Shown piece after piece: positions 1 to 6,874 of a stretch of DNA of 9,201 bases (its first letter is position 1; every line of letters starts with the position of its first letter). The position numbers were made by a program, and so were the translations under genes. Origin of the DNA: Armatimonadota bacterium (GTDB taxonomy: Bacteria; Armatimonadota; Abditibacteriia; CG2-30-59-28); assembly GCA_016199605.1 (NCBI GenBank), contig JACQGJ010000563.1, positions 1 through 9,201 of the forward strand. Direction: 5' to 3'. The notes under the pieces are model-generated. The model made no database searches. It had not been told where the DNA came from and saw only the letters and a program-made list of their open reading frames with translations.

Positions 1-1
1 C

Positions 2-1477
2 GCACGGCAAGAGATGCGTTGCCTGTGTGAGGCGCTGCGTCTCAGTCCGGGCAATGATGAGGTCCGCAAGAGCCTTGCCGAGACCCTCAAGCACGGGCTC
101 CCGCGTACTGGCCGGGATTCCACGCTGCAAACTCTCCAGGAGTTGTACTACGATAATTCGTGGCAGCGCGAGGAGTTCACTGTCAATGTCGCGGTCGTGA
201 GCCGTCCCTCAGAGAAGCGGAGCTACCGGGCGTTTTGCACGACGGGGACCTTGTTCTCTCCGCAGGTCCCTCAGCGCGATCCCCTGCACGCTCAGATGGA
301 GGTCAACGATCTGACGGACGCCTGGAGATTCAACCGGGTAACCTATGGCTACCTCCAGGAGAACAAGGAAGACGAGTGGTCTTTGCGCTTTCGCGTATTC
401 TATATCTCCTCCTTTCTTGCGAGGTCGGGCAAGGACTACGCGCCCCTGAGTCGAACGATCTGCCGAATCGCGCTCCAGGTTTACGCGTCCGTCAAAGATA
501 ATATGAACCTGGTATCCCCCCACGAGCCGGATCCCATCGTGGACCTGTGGCTGTGCGAGTTGGGGGAAGCCGGCGCGAAGCAACCGCTGCAGGCCCCGGG
601 ACACATCTACTTCCATGACATCAATCATGAGCGCGTTTGGAGTGAATGGATGCGTGAGATGGCGCACGAGTACGGTCACCTGGTGCTGCCTGCTCTGGGT
701 GGTTTCACGTCTGCCAGCGAACCCATCGCCAACGGAGAGATCGGGGAGAAGCTGTTCATGCCCTGGATCCGGGACAGCGTGCTCCTGCGGCCCGATGAGC
801 TGAAGCAGGAGGACCGGCAGCAGTTGGAGGCTTACGTGCTCACTGAAACCGAGGAGGACCTCAAGCTCTTTATGCACGAAGGACCGGAGTCGCCACTCGT
901 CTTGGACCGGACAAACTGGGGCGTTCGCCAGGCGACGGGTTTCTGCCTCTGGATCAGCCGAACCCATGGCCCGCTCTTCCTCAACTCTTGCCTGAAGATG
1001 GCTCTCAAGGAGGGTGGAAAGCAGGGATTGGGCGCCACCGAACTGCGGGACGCCTATCAGAGGCATTGGACTGACAACGTGGAGAAGGGTCTGCGTTACC
1101 GGACCCTCCTGCCAATCCCAAAGTTCACCCAACTGTCCCCCGACGCCGTGACTTCCGATTCCCTGACCCTGCAACAGAAAGGCACAACTGGTTTCTGGGT
1201 GTTCCTCCCGGAGGGGACATGGGAAGTGCAACCGCAGGTCGAAGGCGCGGAATCGGGGGTGCTTGCGATATCGTGGGAGGGCCAGGGCTATGAGGAACAT
1301 GGATTGGTTCTGGGACCGGGGAAAGAGCCGAAGGTGGCGCTGGAGAAAACAGGAACCGGGTGGCACGTTTTGAAACTGCAAGGGAAGAACCTGCCCGCAC
1401 CCGTTCGCCTGCTGGCCTTGGGTTTTCGGAAGACGCAGCAACCGGGTGGCGGAACGGGGCCAAAGGCCGGACCGTAG
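2..1477 (+). CDS. TPR-tailed HExxH metallopeptidase-like protein (5' partial)
   Basis: The reading frame is open to the left edge, so the true start lies outside. The first methionine (base 14) has no Shine-Dalgarno and sits inside a TPR-like helix (ALRLSPGNDEVRKSLAETL), which argues for an internal residue. Numbering from base 2, 491 residues are present. Residues 1-35 are the end of a tetratricopeptide repeat. Residues 45-380 look globular, with HEYGH at 222-226 (bases 665-679). This matches the zinc-binding HExxH of gluzincin-type peptidases, and acidic residues E240, E246 and E249 in the following GFTSASEPIANGEIGE segment could supply a third ligand. Residues from about 375 to the end look beta-rich (FWVFLPEGTWEVQPQVEG). 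The stop is 18 bases before the next ATG, suggesting co-transcription. A peptidase role is inferred from the motif alone and I cannot name a family. A non-catalytic homologue is possible. Confidence 0.75.
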   Translation, partial: ARQEMRCLCEALRLSPGNDEVRKSLAETLKHGLPRTGRDSTLQTLQELYYDNSWQREEFTVNVAVVSRPSEKRSYRAFCTTGTLFSPQVPQRDPLHAQMEVNDLTDAWRFNRVTYGYLQENKEDEWSLRFRVFYISSFLARSGKDYAPLSRTICRIALQVYASVKDNMNLVSPHEPDPIVDLWLCELGEAGAKQPLQAPGHIYFHDINHERVWSEWMREMAHEYGHLVLPALGGFTSASEPIANGEIGEKLFMPWIRDSVLLRPDELKQEDRQQLEAYVLTETEEDLKLFMHEGPESPLVLDRTNWGVRQATGFCLWISRTHGPLFLNSCLKMALKEGGKQGLGATELRDAYQRHWTDNVEKGLRYRTLLPIPKFTQLSPDAVTSDSLTLQQKGTTGFWVFLPEGTWEVQPQVEGAESGVLAISWEGQGYEEHGLVLGPGKEPKVALEKTGTGWHVLKLQGKNLPAPVRLLALGFRKTQQPGGGTGPKAGP

Positions 1478-1495
1478 CTTGTCGGGGAGACATTC

Positions 1496-2476
1496 ATGAA
1501 GTCGTATCTTTGCCGGATTGTACTGCCAATGCTCCTTGCATCTGCTCAAACTTCACGGGCTGGGAGGACCACAGTGGAAGAGACCACCTATAAGGAATTC
1601 AAGAAATGCTACCGGTTGACCAACGGAGTCGCCGATCTCGTAGTTACTGCGAGTGTCGGACCGCGGATCATTCGGTACGGTTTCGTGGACGGGCAGAACC
1701 TGTTCGGAGAAGTGCCGGATGTCTCCGTGGAAGTCGGGAAGGACCAGTGGCGCATCTACGGAGGCCATCGCCTGTGGCACTCCCCCGAAGCCAACCCTCG
1801 CACGTATGCTCCTGACAATTCACCGGTGACCACGGAGGTGCGCGGCAATACTCTCCACCTCATTCAGGCGACTGAGCCGATGACCGGGATCAGGAAAGAG
1901 ATGGAGGTGACTCTGTTCGAGGAGAACAACCACGTCCGGGTGATCCACCGCTTGACCAATCAAGGACTGTGGCCCGTGAAGCTGTCAGTGTGGGCGTTGA
2001 GCGTGATGAATGTGGAGGGAACTGCCGTAGTCCCCCAACCCCAGGGAGACAGGGAATCACTCCTACCCAACTGGAGGATGACGATTTGGCCCTACACCAA
2101 CCTGGCCGATCCCCGAGTTGCCTGGGGGAGCAAATTCATCACGCTGAAGCAAGACCCTCGCAACGCCGCAAGGTTCAAGATCGGGCTTTCGGACCAGGAG
2201 GGATGGGTCGGCTACCTTCTCAAGGACCAGCTTTTCATCAAGCGGTTCCGGCACGAGGAGGGGGCCGAGTACCCTGATTGGGGGTGCTCTCTGGAGGTAT
2301 TCACCAACGACAGAATCCTGGAAGTGGAATCCCTGAGCCCCTTGACGACGCTCGATCCCGGCGGCGAAGTGGAGCATACCGAAGACTGGTATCTGTTTGA
2401 CCAAGTCAAGGTAACCGCAGAGGAAAGCTCCATCGAGCAGAACGTCGTGCCCTTGGTGCGTTCAGTGTCGCGATAG
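1496..2476 (+). CDS. Secreted DUF4380-like protein (mutarotase-type fold)
   Basis: This 326-residue protein starts at an ATG preceded by GGGGAGA (1484-1490) at 5-base spacing. Residues 1-22 (MKSYLCRIVLPMLLASAQTSRA) look like a Sec signal peptide, predicting export. The body begins around residue 35 with a segment reading YRLTNGVADLVVTASVGPRI, followed by NLFGEV, then WRIYGGHRLWHSPEA near residues 82-96. It ends with a segment reading EHTEDWYLF near residue 292. This pattern is what I recall for DUF4380, a family of unknown function related to aldose-epimerase/galactose-mutarotase sugar-binding folds. The GGHRLWHSPE block resembles the substrate-side segment of such proteins. A carbohydrate-related role in the envelope is an inference and no reaction can be assigned. 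It lies 18 bases after the metallopeptidase-like gene and probably shares its transcript. No promoter of its own is obvious. Confidence 0.8.
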   Translation: MKSYLCRIVLPMLLASAQTSRAGRTTVEETTYKEFKKCYRLTNGVADLVVTASVGPRIIRYGFVDGQNLFGEVPDVSVEVGKDQWRIYGGHRLWHSPEANPRTYAPDNSPVTTEVRGNTLHLIQATEPMTGIRKEMEVTLFEENNHVRVIHRLTNQGLWPVKLSVWALSVMNVEGTAVVPQPQGDRESLLPNWRMTIWPYTNLADPRVAWGSKFITLKQDPRNAARFKIGLSDQEGWVGYLLKDQLFIKRFRHEEGAEYPDWGCSLEVFTNDRILEVESLSPLTTLDPGGEVEHTEDWYLFDQVKVTAEESSIEQNVVPLVRSVSR

Positions 2477-2503
2477 GGACAAGTCCGCTTGGTCCAAAAA
2501 AAA
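2477..2503 (+). other. Small hairpin followed by A-tract after the DUF4380 gene
   Basis: GGACAAG (2477-2483) and CTTGGTCC (2488-2495) pair with one bulged base around a TCCG loop, directly after the TAG stop. Eight A residues follow (2496-2503) rather than T residues. It is therefore not a canonical intrinsic terminator for the + strand. It may still protect the 3' end of the upstream transcript or aid termination. Confidence 0.3.
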
Positions 2504-2515
2504 CTCAACCCTCCC

Positions 2516-2544
2516 TTGATACATTCAGGGGATTGTGTTATGGT
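2516..2544 (+). promoter_or_regulatory. Sigma70-type promoter for the LysM/Ig protein gene
   Basis: TTGATA (2516-2521) and TATGGT (2539-2544) are separated by 17 bases, matching the -35 and -10 consensus at five and four positions. The predicted start of transcription near 2551 leaves a leader of about 110 bases before the ATG at 2661. This supports a new transcription unit here and argues against translation starting at the in-frame GTG at 2535, which lies inside the promoter. Confidence 0.5.
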
Positions 2545-2648
2545 ACGTCTCGAATTCAGGCAGGTGTGGAACACTGCAGCCGCATCCCGGGATTGCCTCG
2601 CTTTTTGAGAGGTTACCTGTTGTGGATGGTCGGTCACTACTTCATTTC

Positions 2649-2656
2649 GGAGGTGA
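2649..2656 (+). promoter_or_regulatory. Shine-Dalgarno that sets the start of the LysM/Ig protein
   Basis: GGAGGTGA is a near-perfect ribosome binding site, with seven bases between GGAGG and the ATG at 2661. An in-frame GTG at 2658 directly precedes that ATG and is a less likely alternative. The downstream sequence starts with a good signal peptide, which confirms this start over the upstream in-frame GTG at 2535. Confidence 0.8.
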
Positions 2657-2660
2657 CGTG

Positions 2661-5600
2661 ATGAGGTTAGCTTCACGCCAGACGAAGCGCGGAGTATCAT
2701 CATTCTTCTACGCGAAGGTGGCATTTGCTCTCGTATCAGTCTTGGGTTGGGGAGCACAGTCAGGAAGCGGGAGAGTCGCCTTGGCGGACTCGGCGCCCGC
2801 AACAGGGGGCACCGCGACTGCCGACCGACCGACCGTCACGATCCCCTTTCCCCTGCGAAACACGGAAGTACACGGCACGAAGCAAGAGGTCATCATTTCT
2901 TACGTGGCCGGGAAGTATCCCGTTAGTCGCATGGACCTTATCATCGACGGCTACGTTCGATACACCGAGAACCCGAACCCTCCCGCACTCCAGAATTCCA
3001 AGACCTATCATTTGGACACAACGCAATTCTCTGACGCCCCACACACCATCGCGGCCCGAGTGGTCGACACCGCAGGAAACACCGCCCAGGCCTCCGTGGA
3101 CGTCTACATCAGCAACACGGACACCGACACAACGCCGCCGGCGGTTTCGATCCAGAACCCAAAACCCGACCGGACCGTAAGCGGCAAAGTTTCCGTGGAC
3201 ATTCTCGCGAGAGATAACGTTGCCGTGAAGTGGGTGATACTCTTTGTTGACGGCACCCTGAAGCTGATGAGGAACAACGCGCCATTCAATTGGGTGTGGG
3301 ACACGTTGGCGACCGATAAGAAGAAGGACGGAACCGTTGGGCCGATGTATCCGAATGGACTCCACCAACTGATGGCGAAGGCCCTCGACCCCTCGAACAA
3401 CGAGACGCAGTCGGCCATTGTCCCTGTGAATGTCTACAACGCCGAAAATGATCCCGCCGCGGGGAGTACCAAGGCGCAGTCGCCGATTACCACGCCCCCT
3501 GGCGTCATTACTCCAGTAGAGCCGGAGGAATCAGACAACCATCCGAAGGCAGGGGTGTCGAGTTCGGACCCAAACACACCGCCTCCCTCCGGGCGGAGCC
3601 CTCAGGATCTGGCTCCAGACAAAGGGGCCGGCAACCCGGTTGTTCCCGCCCGACCGGAAATCGCGAAATTGCCGATGAACCCCGCAACGGTTACCCAAGA
3701 GCGACCGCGAGAGGTCGAGATGGAGCCCGCAAGATCGCCCCGAGGAGACGCGCCGCGTAGTCGGTCCTACGAGCCGTCCCGACCGAAGCTCAACGTTCCT
3801 GACCGTGGAGGGCGACAACCTGCTGGGATTGCGGTGCCTGACTCCGGGAAAGTGCCTCGACCGGGATCCGCACAAACCCACGTGCCCAAGAACAAGGACG
3901 TCCGCGTGGTGAAGATACCAGGATCGTTACCTCCGAAGAAGATCGTCCGGGAGAGCGGAGGCCTCGGAGCTGGAGCGATACTGTCCAAGACGAAGCCTCA
4001 GATCGAGTCTCGAAGAACCGATACTATCCGGGGCAACCGGCGTGACAAGACGATTTCATCCGTGGAGACTTCCTCCCTGTCCACTCCTGATGTGACGCCG
4101 CGACAAACTGCCATGGCAAGAGCCGCAGCAGCGATCCTGACCGCCGTGAAATGGGTTTCCAGCGCGCTACCAATCCCTGCCGCGGAGCCTGAGCGTCAAA
4201 AGAAGTCCCCGTCTGTGGAATGGAGAAATCCAACGCTCATCGTGCCCGAAAGAGGGCGCAGGGTCGGCAAGCATTCGTCCAGGATTTCCACTTCCAGATC
4301 GGAGGGTGGAACGCCGGATGGTGTCATCGATTCTGGTCCAGAGCCGAAACGCAAGTCGCTGAATGTCAAATCTCCCACGTTGACGCCCCCGGAGGGGAGC
4401 AAGCTCGCAGTTGTTCCACGCTCGAATCCGGCTGTCACACGTGCGACCCCTTGGGAATTGGAATCGGTCGGCGTTGCCGAGCCTCCAATGCCTGGCAAAG
4501 CCGCCAAAGGCTCTTCGCATACTCCGAACCTGCCCGAAATGAGCATGCCGGAGATCCAGCCCAAGACTGTGCGGAGAAACGGTCCATCGGTTGTTGCGCG
4601 AGCCGTGCCGAAAGTGGGCTCGCGTTTGAACCAGGGCGGGCCGGTGCAGGATCCATTGCGGACTGCGCCGAATCAGAACGCCGTGACCGCGGGCTCTCCG
4701 CGGATCGGCCCGGGCGCCGCCCGAATGAGTCGACCAGAGATTTCTGCGCGAACGGCTGCGGCCCTGTCGTTCTCAACAATCGGTGCCACCCGCGATATCC
4801 GTAAACCCTACGACCCCACAAGAGCGTCGGCGAAGGATGCCTACAAGGGTGTAGGTGAGACTGGAGGGATGGCACGGATCACGCCACCTGAGGTCCGACG
4901 CAAGACACATCGTGAGCTTCCCGTGACGACTGCAACCCGTGGCCCGGAGGGCAAAGAGATCACGCAAGCAGGACAGAATCATACGAGACACACGGCCTTG
5001 ACTAAAGTGCCCGGCGTTTCAGGGGCTCGTTATTTCGCGCCGGCGTCTGCAGGCACGCGACCAAGTACGACCGCCGGCGGTCCGACCAGCACGTCCAACC
5101 GTAATCCCTTCCAGTTGGTCAAGGCTGACACGGGGATTACGGCTCATCAGTCACCGGGCATCGCCTCTCCGATCTCCACCCCTCCCATCGTGGTTCTGCA
5201 AATGCCACGCGAAACTCGTCCAGGCAAGGACCGGCCGGTGAGATTGGAGGCACGCAGGAAATACATGGTTCGTCTCGGAGACACAGTATCCTCGATCGCC
5301 AAGGACTACGGCATCTCCACTCAAATGCTGTTGAAAGCGAACGGCTTGAGGGAATCGAGCCGGGTCCTTCCCGGTCGAGAACTTGTGCTTCCTCGGGGCC
5401 CCCTGGTGGTCTTCTTTGATGCAGAACCCCTGAAGTTTGACGCGGAGCCGTCCATCTTCTCGGGTGGTGTTGCACTCGGTCCATTCCGAACGATCTTCGA
5501 GCATGGGGGAGGCAGCGTCGAGTGGCTATCTAAAGGCAAAAGAGTCCACGCGAAAAACAGCGACCATGAGGTTCAACTGAGGATTGGCAGTGATGTCGCG

Positions 5601-5750
5601 ATCGTCAATGATTCCGAGATGAAGCTGGACCTCGCGACCTTCCTGCGAGCAGGACGAACTATCGTCCCGCTGCGGTTTTTCCGCGCTGCTCTCGGTGCCG
5701 AGGTTGACTGGAATCCTGAGACCGGCAGCATCGCGATCAGCTCCAAGTGA
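2661..5750 (+). CDS. Exported Ig-like/LysM/copper-amine-oxidase-N-like modular protein
   Basis: This 1,029-residue protein has a signal peptide: basic residues 2-10, a hydrophobic core at about 14-32, and an Ala-Leu-Ala cleavage site near 42. Two bacterial Ig-like domains follow at about 55-153 and 157-260, the second opening with DTTPPAVSIQNP. Residues 261-860 are a low-complexity linker rich in Pro, Ser, Thr, Arg and Lys, probably disordered and strongly basic. A LysM domain covers about 868-912 (YMVRLGDTVSSIAKDYGIS), a module that binds N-acetylglucosamine polymers such as peptidoglycan. Residues 916-1029 resemble the copper-amine-oxidase N-terminal (stalk) domain: FDAEPSI, then GPFRTIF, IGSDVAIVND, and RTIVPLRFFRAALGAEVDW. 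No catalytic domain is visible. I infer a wall-attached structural or scaffold protein. It has its own promoter and is followed by an intrinsic terminator, so it is separate from the dcw operon downstream. Confidence 0.85.
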   Translation: MRLASRQTKRGVSSFFYAKVAFALVSVLGWGAQSGSGRVALADSAPATGGTATADRPTVTIPFPLRNTEVHGTKQEVIISYVAGKYPVSRMDLIIDGYVRYTENPNPPALQNSKTYHLDTTQFSDAPHTIAARVVDTAGNTAQASVDVYISNTDTDTTPPAVSIQNPKPDRTVSGKVSVDILARDNVAVKWVILFVDGTLKLMRNNAPFNWVWDTLATDKKKDGTVGPMYPNGLHQLMAKALDPSNNETQSAIVPVNVYNAENDPAAGSTKAQSPITTPPGVITPVEPEESDNHPKAGVSSSDPNTPPPSGRSPQDLAPDKGAGNPVVPARPEIAKLPMNPATVTQERPREVEMEPARSPRGDAPRSRSYEPSRPKLNVPDRGGRQPAGIAVPDSGKVPRPGSAQTHVPKNKDVRVVKIPGSLPPKKIVRESGGLGAGAILSKTKPQIESRRTDTIRGNRRDKTISSVETSSLSTPDVTPRQTAMARAAAAILTAVKWVSSALPIPAAEPERQKKSPSVEWRNPTLIVPERGRRVGKHSSRISTSRSEGGTPDGVIDSGPEPKRKSLNVKSPTLTPPEGSKLAVVPRSNPAVTRATPWELESVGVAEPPMPGKAAKGSSHTPNLPEMSMPEIQPKTVRRNGPSVVARAVPKVGSRLNQGGPVQDPLRTAPNQNAVTAGSPRIGPGAARMSRPEISARTAAALSFSTIGATRDIRKPYDPTRASAKDAYKGVGETGGMARITPPEVRRKTHRELPVTTATRGPEGKEITQAGQNHTRHTALTKVPGVSGARYFAPASAGTRPSTTAGGPTSTSNRNPFQLVKADTGITAHQSPGIASPISTPPIVVLQMPRETRPGKDRPVRLEARRKYMVRLGDTVSSIAKDYGISTQMLLKANGLRESSRVLPGRELVLPRGPLVVFFDAEPLKFDAEPSIFSGGVALGPFRTIFEHGGGSVEWLSKGKRVHAKNSDHEVQLRIGSDVAIVNDSEMKLDLATFLRAGRTIVPLRFFRAALGAEVDWNPETGSIAISSK

Positions 5751-5785
5751 TGATCTAATCGGCTCGAGATTCAGCGAAGTTAGTG

Positions 5786-5824
5786 GGACGGCAGGCACCG
5801 CAAGGTTGCCTGCCGTCCTTTCAT
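5786..5824 (+). terminator. Rho-independent terminator of the LysM/Ig protein gene
   Basis: GGACGGCAGGCA (5786-5797) pairs perfectly over 12 bp with TGCCTGCCGTCC (5807-5818) around a 9-base loop, followed immediately by TTTCATTT. It lies 36 bases after the stop codon at 5750, as expected for the end of that transcription unit. Confidence 0.85.
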
Positions 5825-5828
5825 TTCG

Positions 5829-6034
5829 TGCGCCCGGACAGGGCGCAATCACTTGGGAGTGGAAGTTCTCCTACGAGCCCGACAGGGGGAATCGGTAGCC
5901 GGACAGTCTCGCCTCCTACCCGATTCCAGATGAAGCACTCGGGCAGTTCCTCGTCAGAAGCCCATCGTATCCGTCCGCCCGGATGGACTCTGGACCCTCA
6001 GTTGGGTGTGTATGTCCGCATACACCCTCTTTTT
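5829..6034 (+). ncRNA. Candidate structured RNA or extended 3' UTR
   Basis: Four hairpins follow one another. The first is TGCGCCC/GGGCGCA (5829-5847, loop GGACA). The second is GGAATCGGTAG with CTACCCGATTCC (5888-5927), with one bulged C. The third is TCCGTCC/GGATGGA (5970-5987), with one G-U pair and loop GCCC. The fourth is a terminator-like stem ending in TCTTTTT (6004-6034). No promoter for it was recognised. It could be read-through of the preceding terminator, or a small RNA. No known RNA family signature was recognised, so the call is tentative. Confidence 0.25.
6004..6034 (+). terminator. Second terminator-like hairpin with T-tract
   Basis: GGGTGTGTATG (6004-6014) pairs with CATACACCC (6019-6027) around a TCCG loop, with a two-base bulge, and is followed by TCTTTTT. 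It would insulate the dcw promoter from upstream transcription or end a small transcript from 5824-6004. Confidence 0.55.
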
Positions 6035-6133
6035 CCAAATCTCCTCACAGACCCCCCACTTCTTTTGTGGTCCCTCGGGCCGTAGGGTCAATGGTCGCGA
6101 TCCACTAAATATCACTGCGGGAAGCGGCGTCTC

Positions 6134-6147
6134 CACTACATGTAGTG
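6134..6147. promoter_or_regulatory. Perfect 14-bp palindrome, possible repressor site
   Basis: CACTACATGTAGTG reads the same on both strands. It sits about 95 bases upstream of the mraZ -35 box. The TACA/TGTA core recalls dyad operators bound by winged-helix repressors such as the BlaI/CopY type, but those usually have a two-base spacer that is missing here. It could equally be a short hairpin or chance. Confidence 0.25.
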
Positions 6148-6240
6148 ACCGGCTGCACCGACATTGCGGAGCAAGACAAGAACAGCCTTTCCCGTGGGTC
6201 CCCCTGTCTCGCCCAGGAGCAAAAAAAAATGAGAAAGGGC

Positions 6241-6269
6241 TTGACCATTCGGGGAATTTTTAGTAAGAT
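6241..6269 (+). promoter_or_regulatory. mraZ (dcw cluster) promoter
   Basis: TTGACC (6241-6246) and TAAGAT (6264-6269) are 17 bases apart, a good sigma70-type promoter. Transcription would start near 6276, giving a 5' leader of about 55 bases before mraZ. It is the only strong promoter seen ahead of the mraZ-rsmH-ftsL-ftsI gene series. Confidence 0.65.
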
Positions 6270-6311
6270 GCTTCCCGGTCTAGGAAATTGAGGGAACGTA
6301 AGGGAATTTTT
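6251..6311 (+). promoter_or_regulatory. Putative MraZ operator: GGAA boxes at 10-bp phase
   Basis: GGAA occurs at 6253, 6283, 6293 and 6303, all in the same 10-bp phase, with the last three consecutive (taGGAA, agGGAA, agGGAA). The longer word GGGAATTTTT occurs identically at 6252-6261 and 6302-6311, exactly 50 bp apart. MraZ proteins of other bacteria bind short G-rich direct repeats at 9- or 10-bp spacing in front of their own gene, so autoregulation is the likely meaning. One box lies between -35 and -10 and three lie just downstream of the predicted transcript start, a position suited to repression. Confidence 0.55.
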
Positions 6312-6331
6312 CCCCAAAAGGCCCGTACTCC

Positions 6332-6874
6332 ATGAAGCGACCGAGCGGACTCACGAATCAAAAATTGGATGAAAAAGGACGTTGGACTGTCCCCGTAAAT
6401 TTCCGCGAATTTCTCGGAGTACACTTCTGGATAACACTTGACAATGACGACAACATCGTGGCCCTTCCACTGGGTCGGTGGGAGAAACTCCAGGATCAGA
6501 TGGAGATGCTCTTGGCCTCCTATCCTGACAGCGAGCATTTAATGAACGCCATCGATCGGACCCACATCTTCGCCGACGAAATCGACGCTTCAACCGACTG
6601 GCGGATTCCTCTTGCCGAGCCGATTCGTGAAAAGGCTCAACTGACAAGGGAAGTTGTTACCGTCGGGGCCCTGGATCGTGTAGTCGTCTGGGACAGGGAC
6701 AAGTTCTTTGCTTCCCAGAAATACGATCATCCCGACACCCTGAAACTACAACGTCTGATCCTGCGGGGAGCACCGGTAATACCGGCACCACTCACCCGCG
6801 TCGACACGAATGGAAACGCCGAGACTCCATCAGCCAGTTCTGGTGAACCAGACACTGGAGCTTCTGAAGGTTAA
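6332..6874 (+). CDS. mraZ: Transcriptional regulator MraZ
   Basis: MraZ is a ring-forming DNA-binding protein made of two AbrB/SpoVT-like beta domains; it represses its own dcw promoter. The first half (residues about 8-50) has the signature KLDEKGRWTVPVNFREFLG, and the second half (about 76-128) has FADEIDASTDWRIPLAEPIREKAQLTREVVTVGALDRVVVWDRDKF. The first DxxxR motif is intact (DEKGR). The second is altered: where DKQGR or similar is usual, the sequence reads DASTD. The protein has 180 residues against about 145 for typical MraZ. The excess is a low-complexity, Ser/Glu/Gly-rich tail (about 155-180), encoded partly in the overlap with rsmH. The Shine-Dalgarno is weak (AAAAGG, 6316-6321). The start at 6332 gives the expected N-terminus. 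Confidence 0.92.
   Translation: MKRPSGLTNQKLDEKGRWTVPVNFREFLGVHFWITLDNDDNIVALPLGRWEKLQDQMEMLLASYPDSEHLMNAIDRTHIFADEIDASTDWRIPLAEPIREKAQLTREVVTVGALDRVVVWDRDKFFASQKYDHPDTLKLQRLILRGAPVIPAPLTRVDTNGNAETPSASSGEPDTGASEG

Larger units (their letters stand above)
5751..6331. other. 581-base non-coding gap before the dcw cluster
   Basis: No credible gene was found on either strand. In order the gap holds an intrinsic terminator (5786-5821), a 7-bp perfect hairpin (5829-5847), an 11-bp bulged hairpin (5888-5927) and a 7-bp hairpin (5970-5987). These are followed by a second terminator-like hairpin (6004-6034), a 14-bp palindrome (6134-6147), an A9 tract (6221-6229), and the mraZ promoter and operator (6241-6311). 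Nothing tRNA-like was seen. I see no organised element in 6035-6133 or 6148-6220. Confidence 0.7.

Noticed and set aside
209..1549. A 446-codon open frame on the minus strand opposite the first gene
   Set aside because: It is antisense to a gene with TPR and HExxH motifs, its translation shows no domain, and it is low-complexity. Long antisense frames are common in GC-rich coding DNA.
2477..2503. Hairpin after the DUF4380 gene as an intrinsic terminator
   Set aside because: The tract after the stem is A, not T, so the canonical terminator pattern is absent on the + strand. In the minus-strand sense the T-tract precedes the stem.
2535..2660. Upstream GTG start for the LysM/Ig protein
   Set aside because: It lies within the predicted promoter, has no Shine-Dalgarno, and would put 42 residues before a clear signal peptide.
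4220..4804. A 194-codon + strand frame inside the LysM/Ig protein
   Set aside because: It overlaps the linker of a well-supported gene in another frame, and no motif or ribosome site was seen.
6006..6263. An 85-codon + strand frame in the gap before mraZ
   Set aside because: It starts inside the second terminator hairpin, ends within the mraZ promoter, and has no ribosome site or familiar sequence.
5751..6331. tRNA, CRISPR or attachment site in the long gap
   Set aside because: No cloverleaf, TPsiC-like arm, regularly spaced repeat unit or integrase gene was found.
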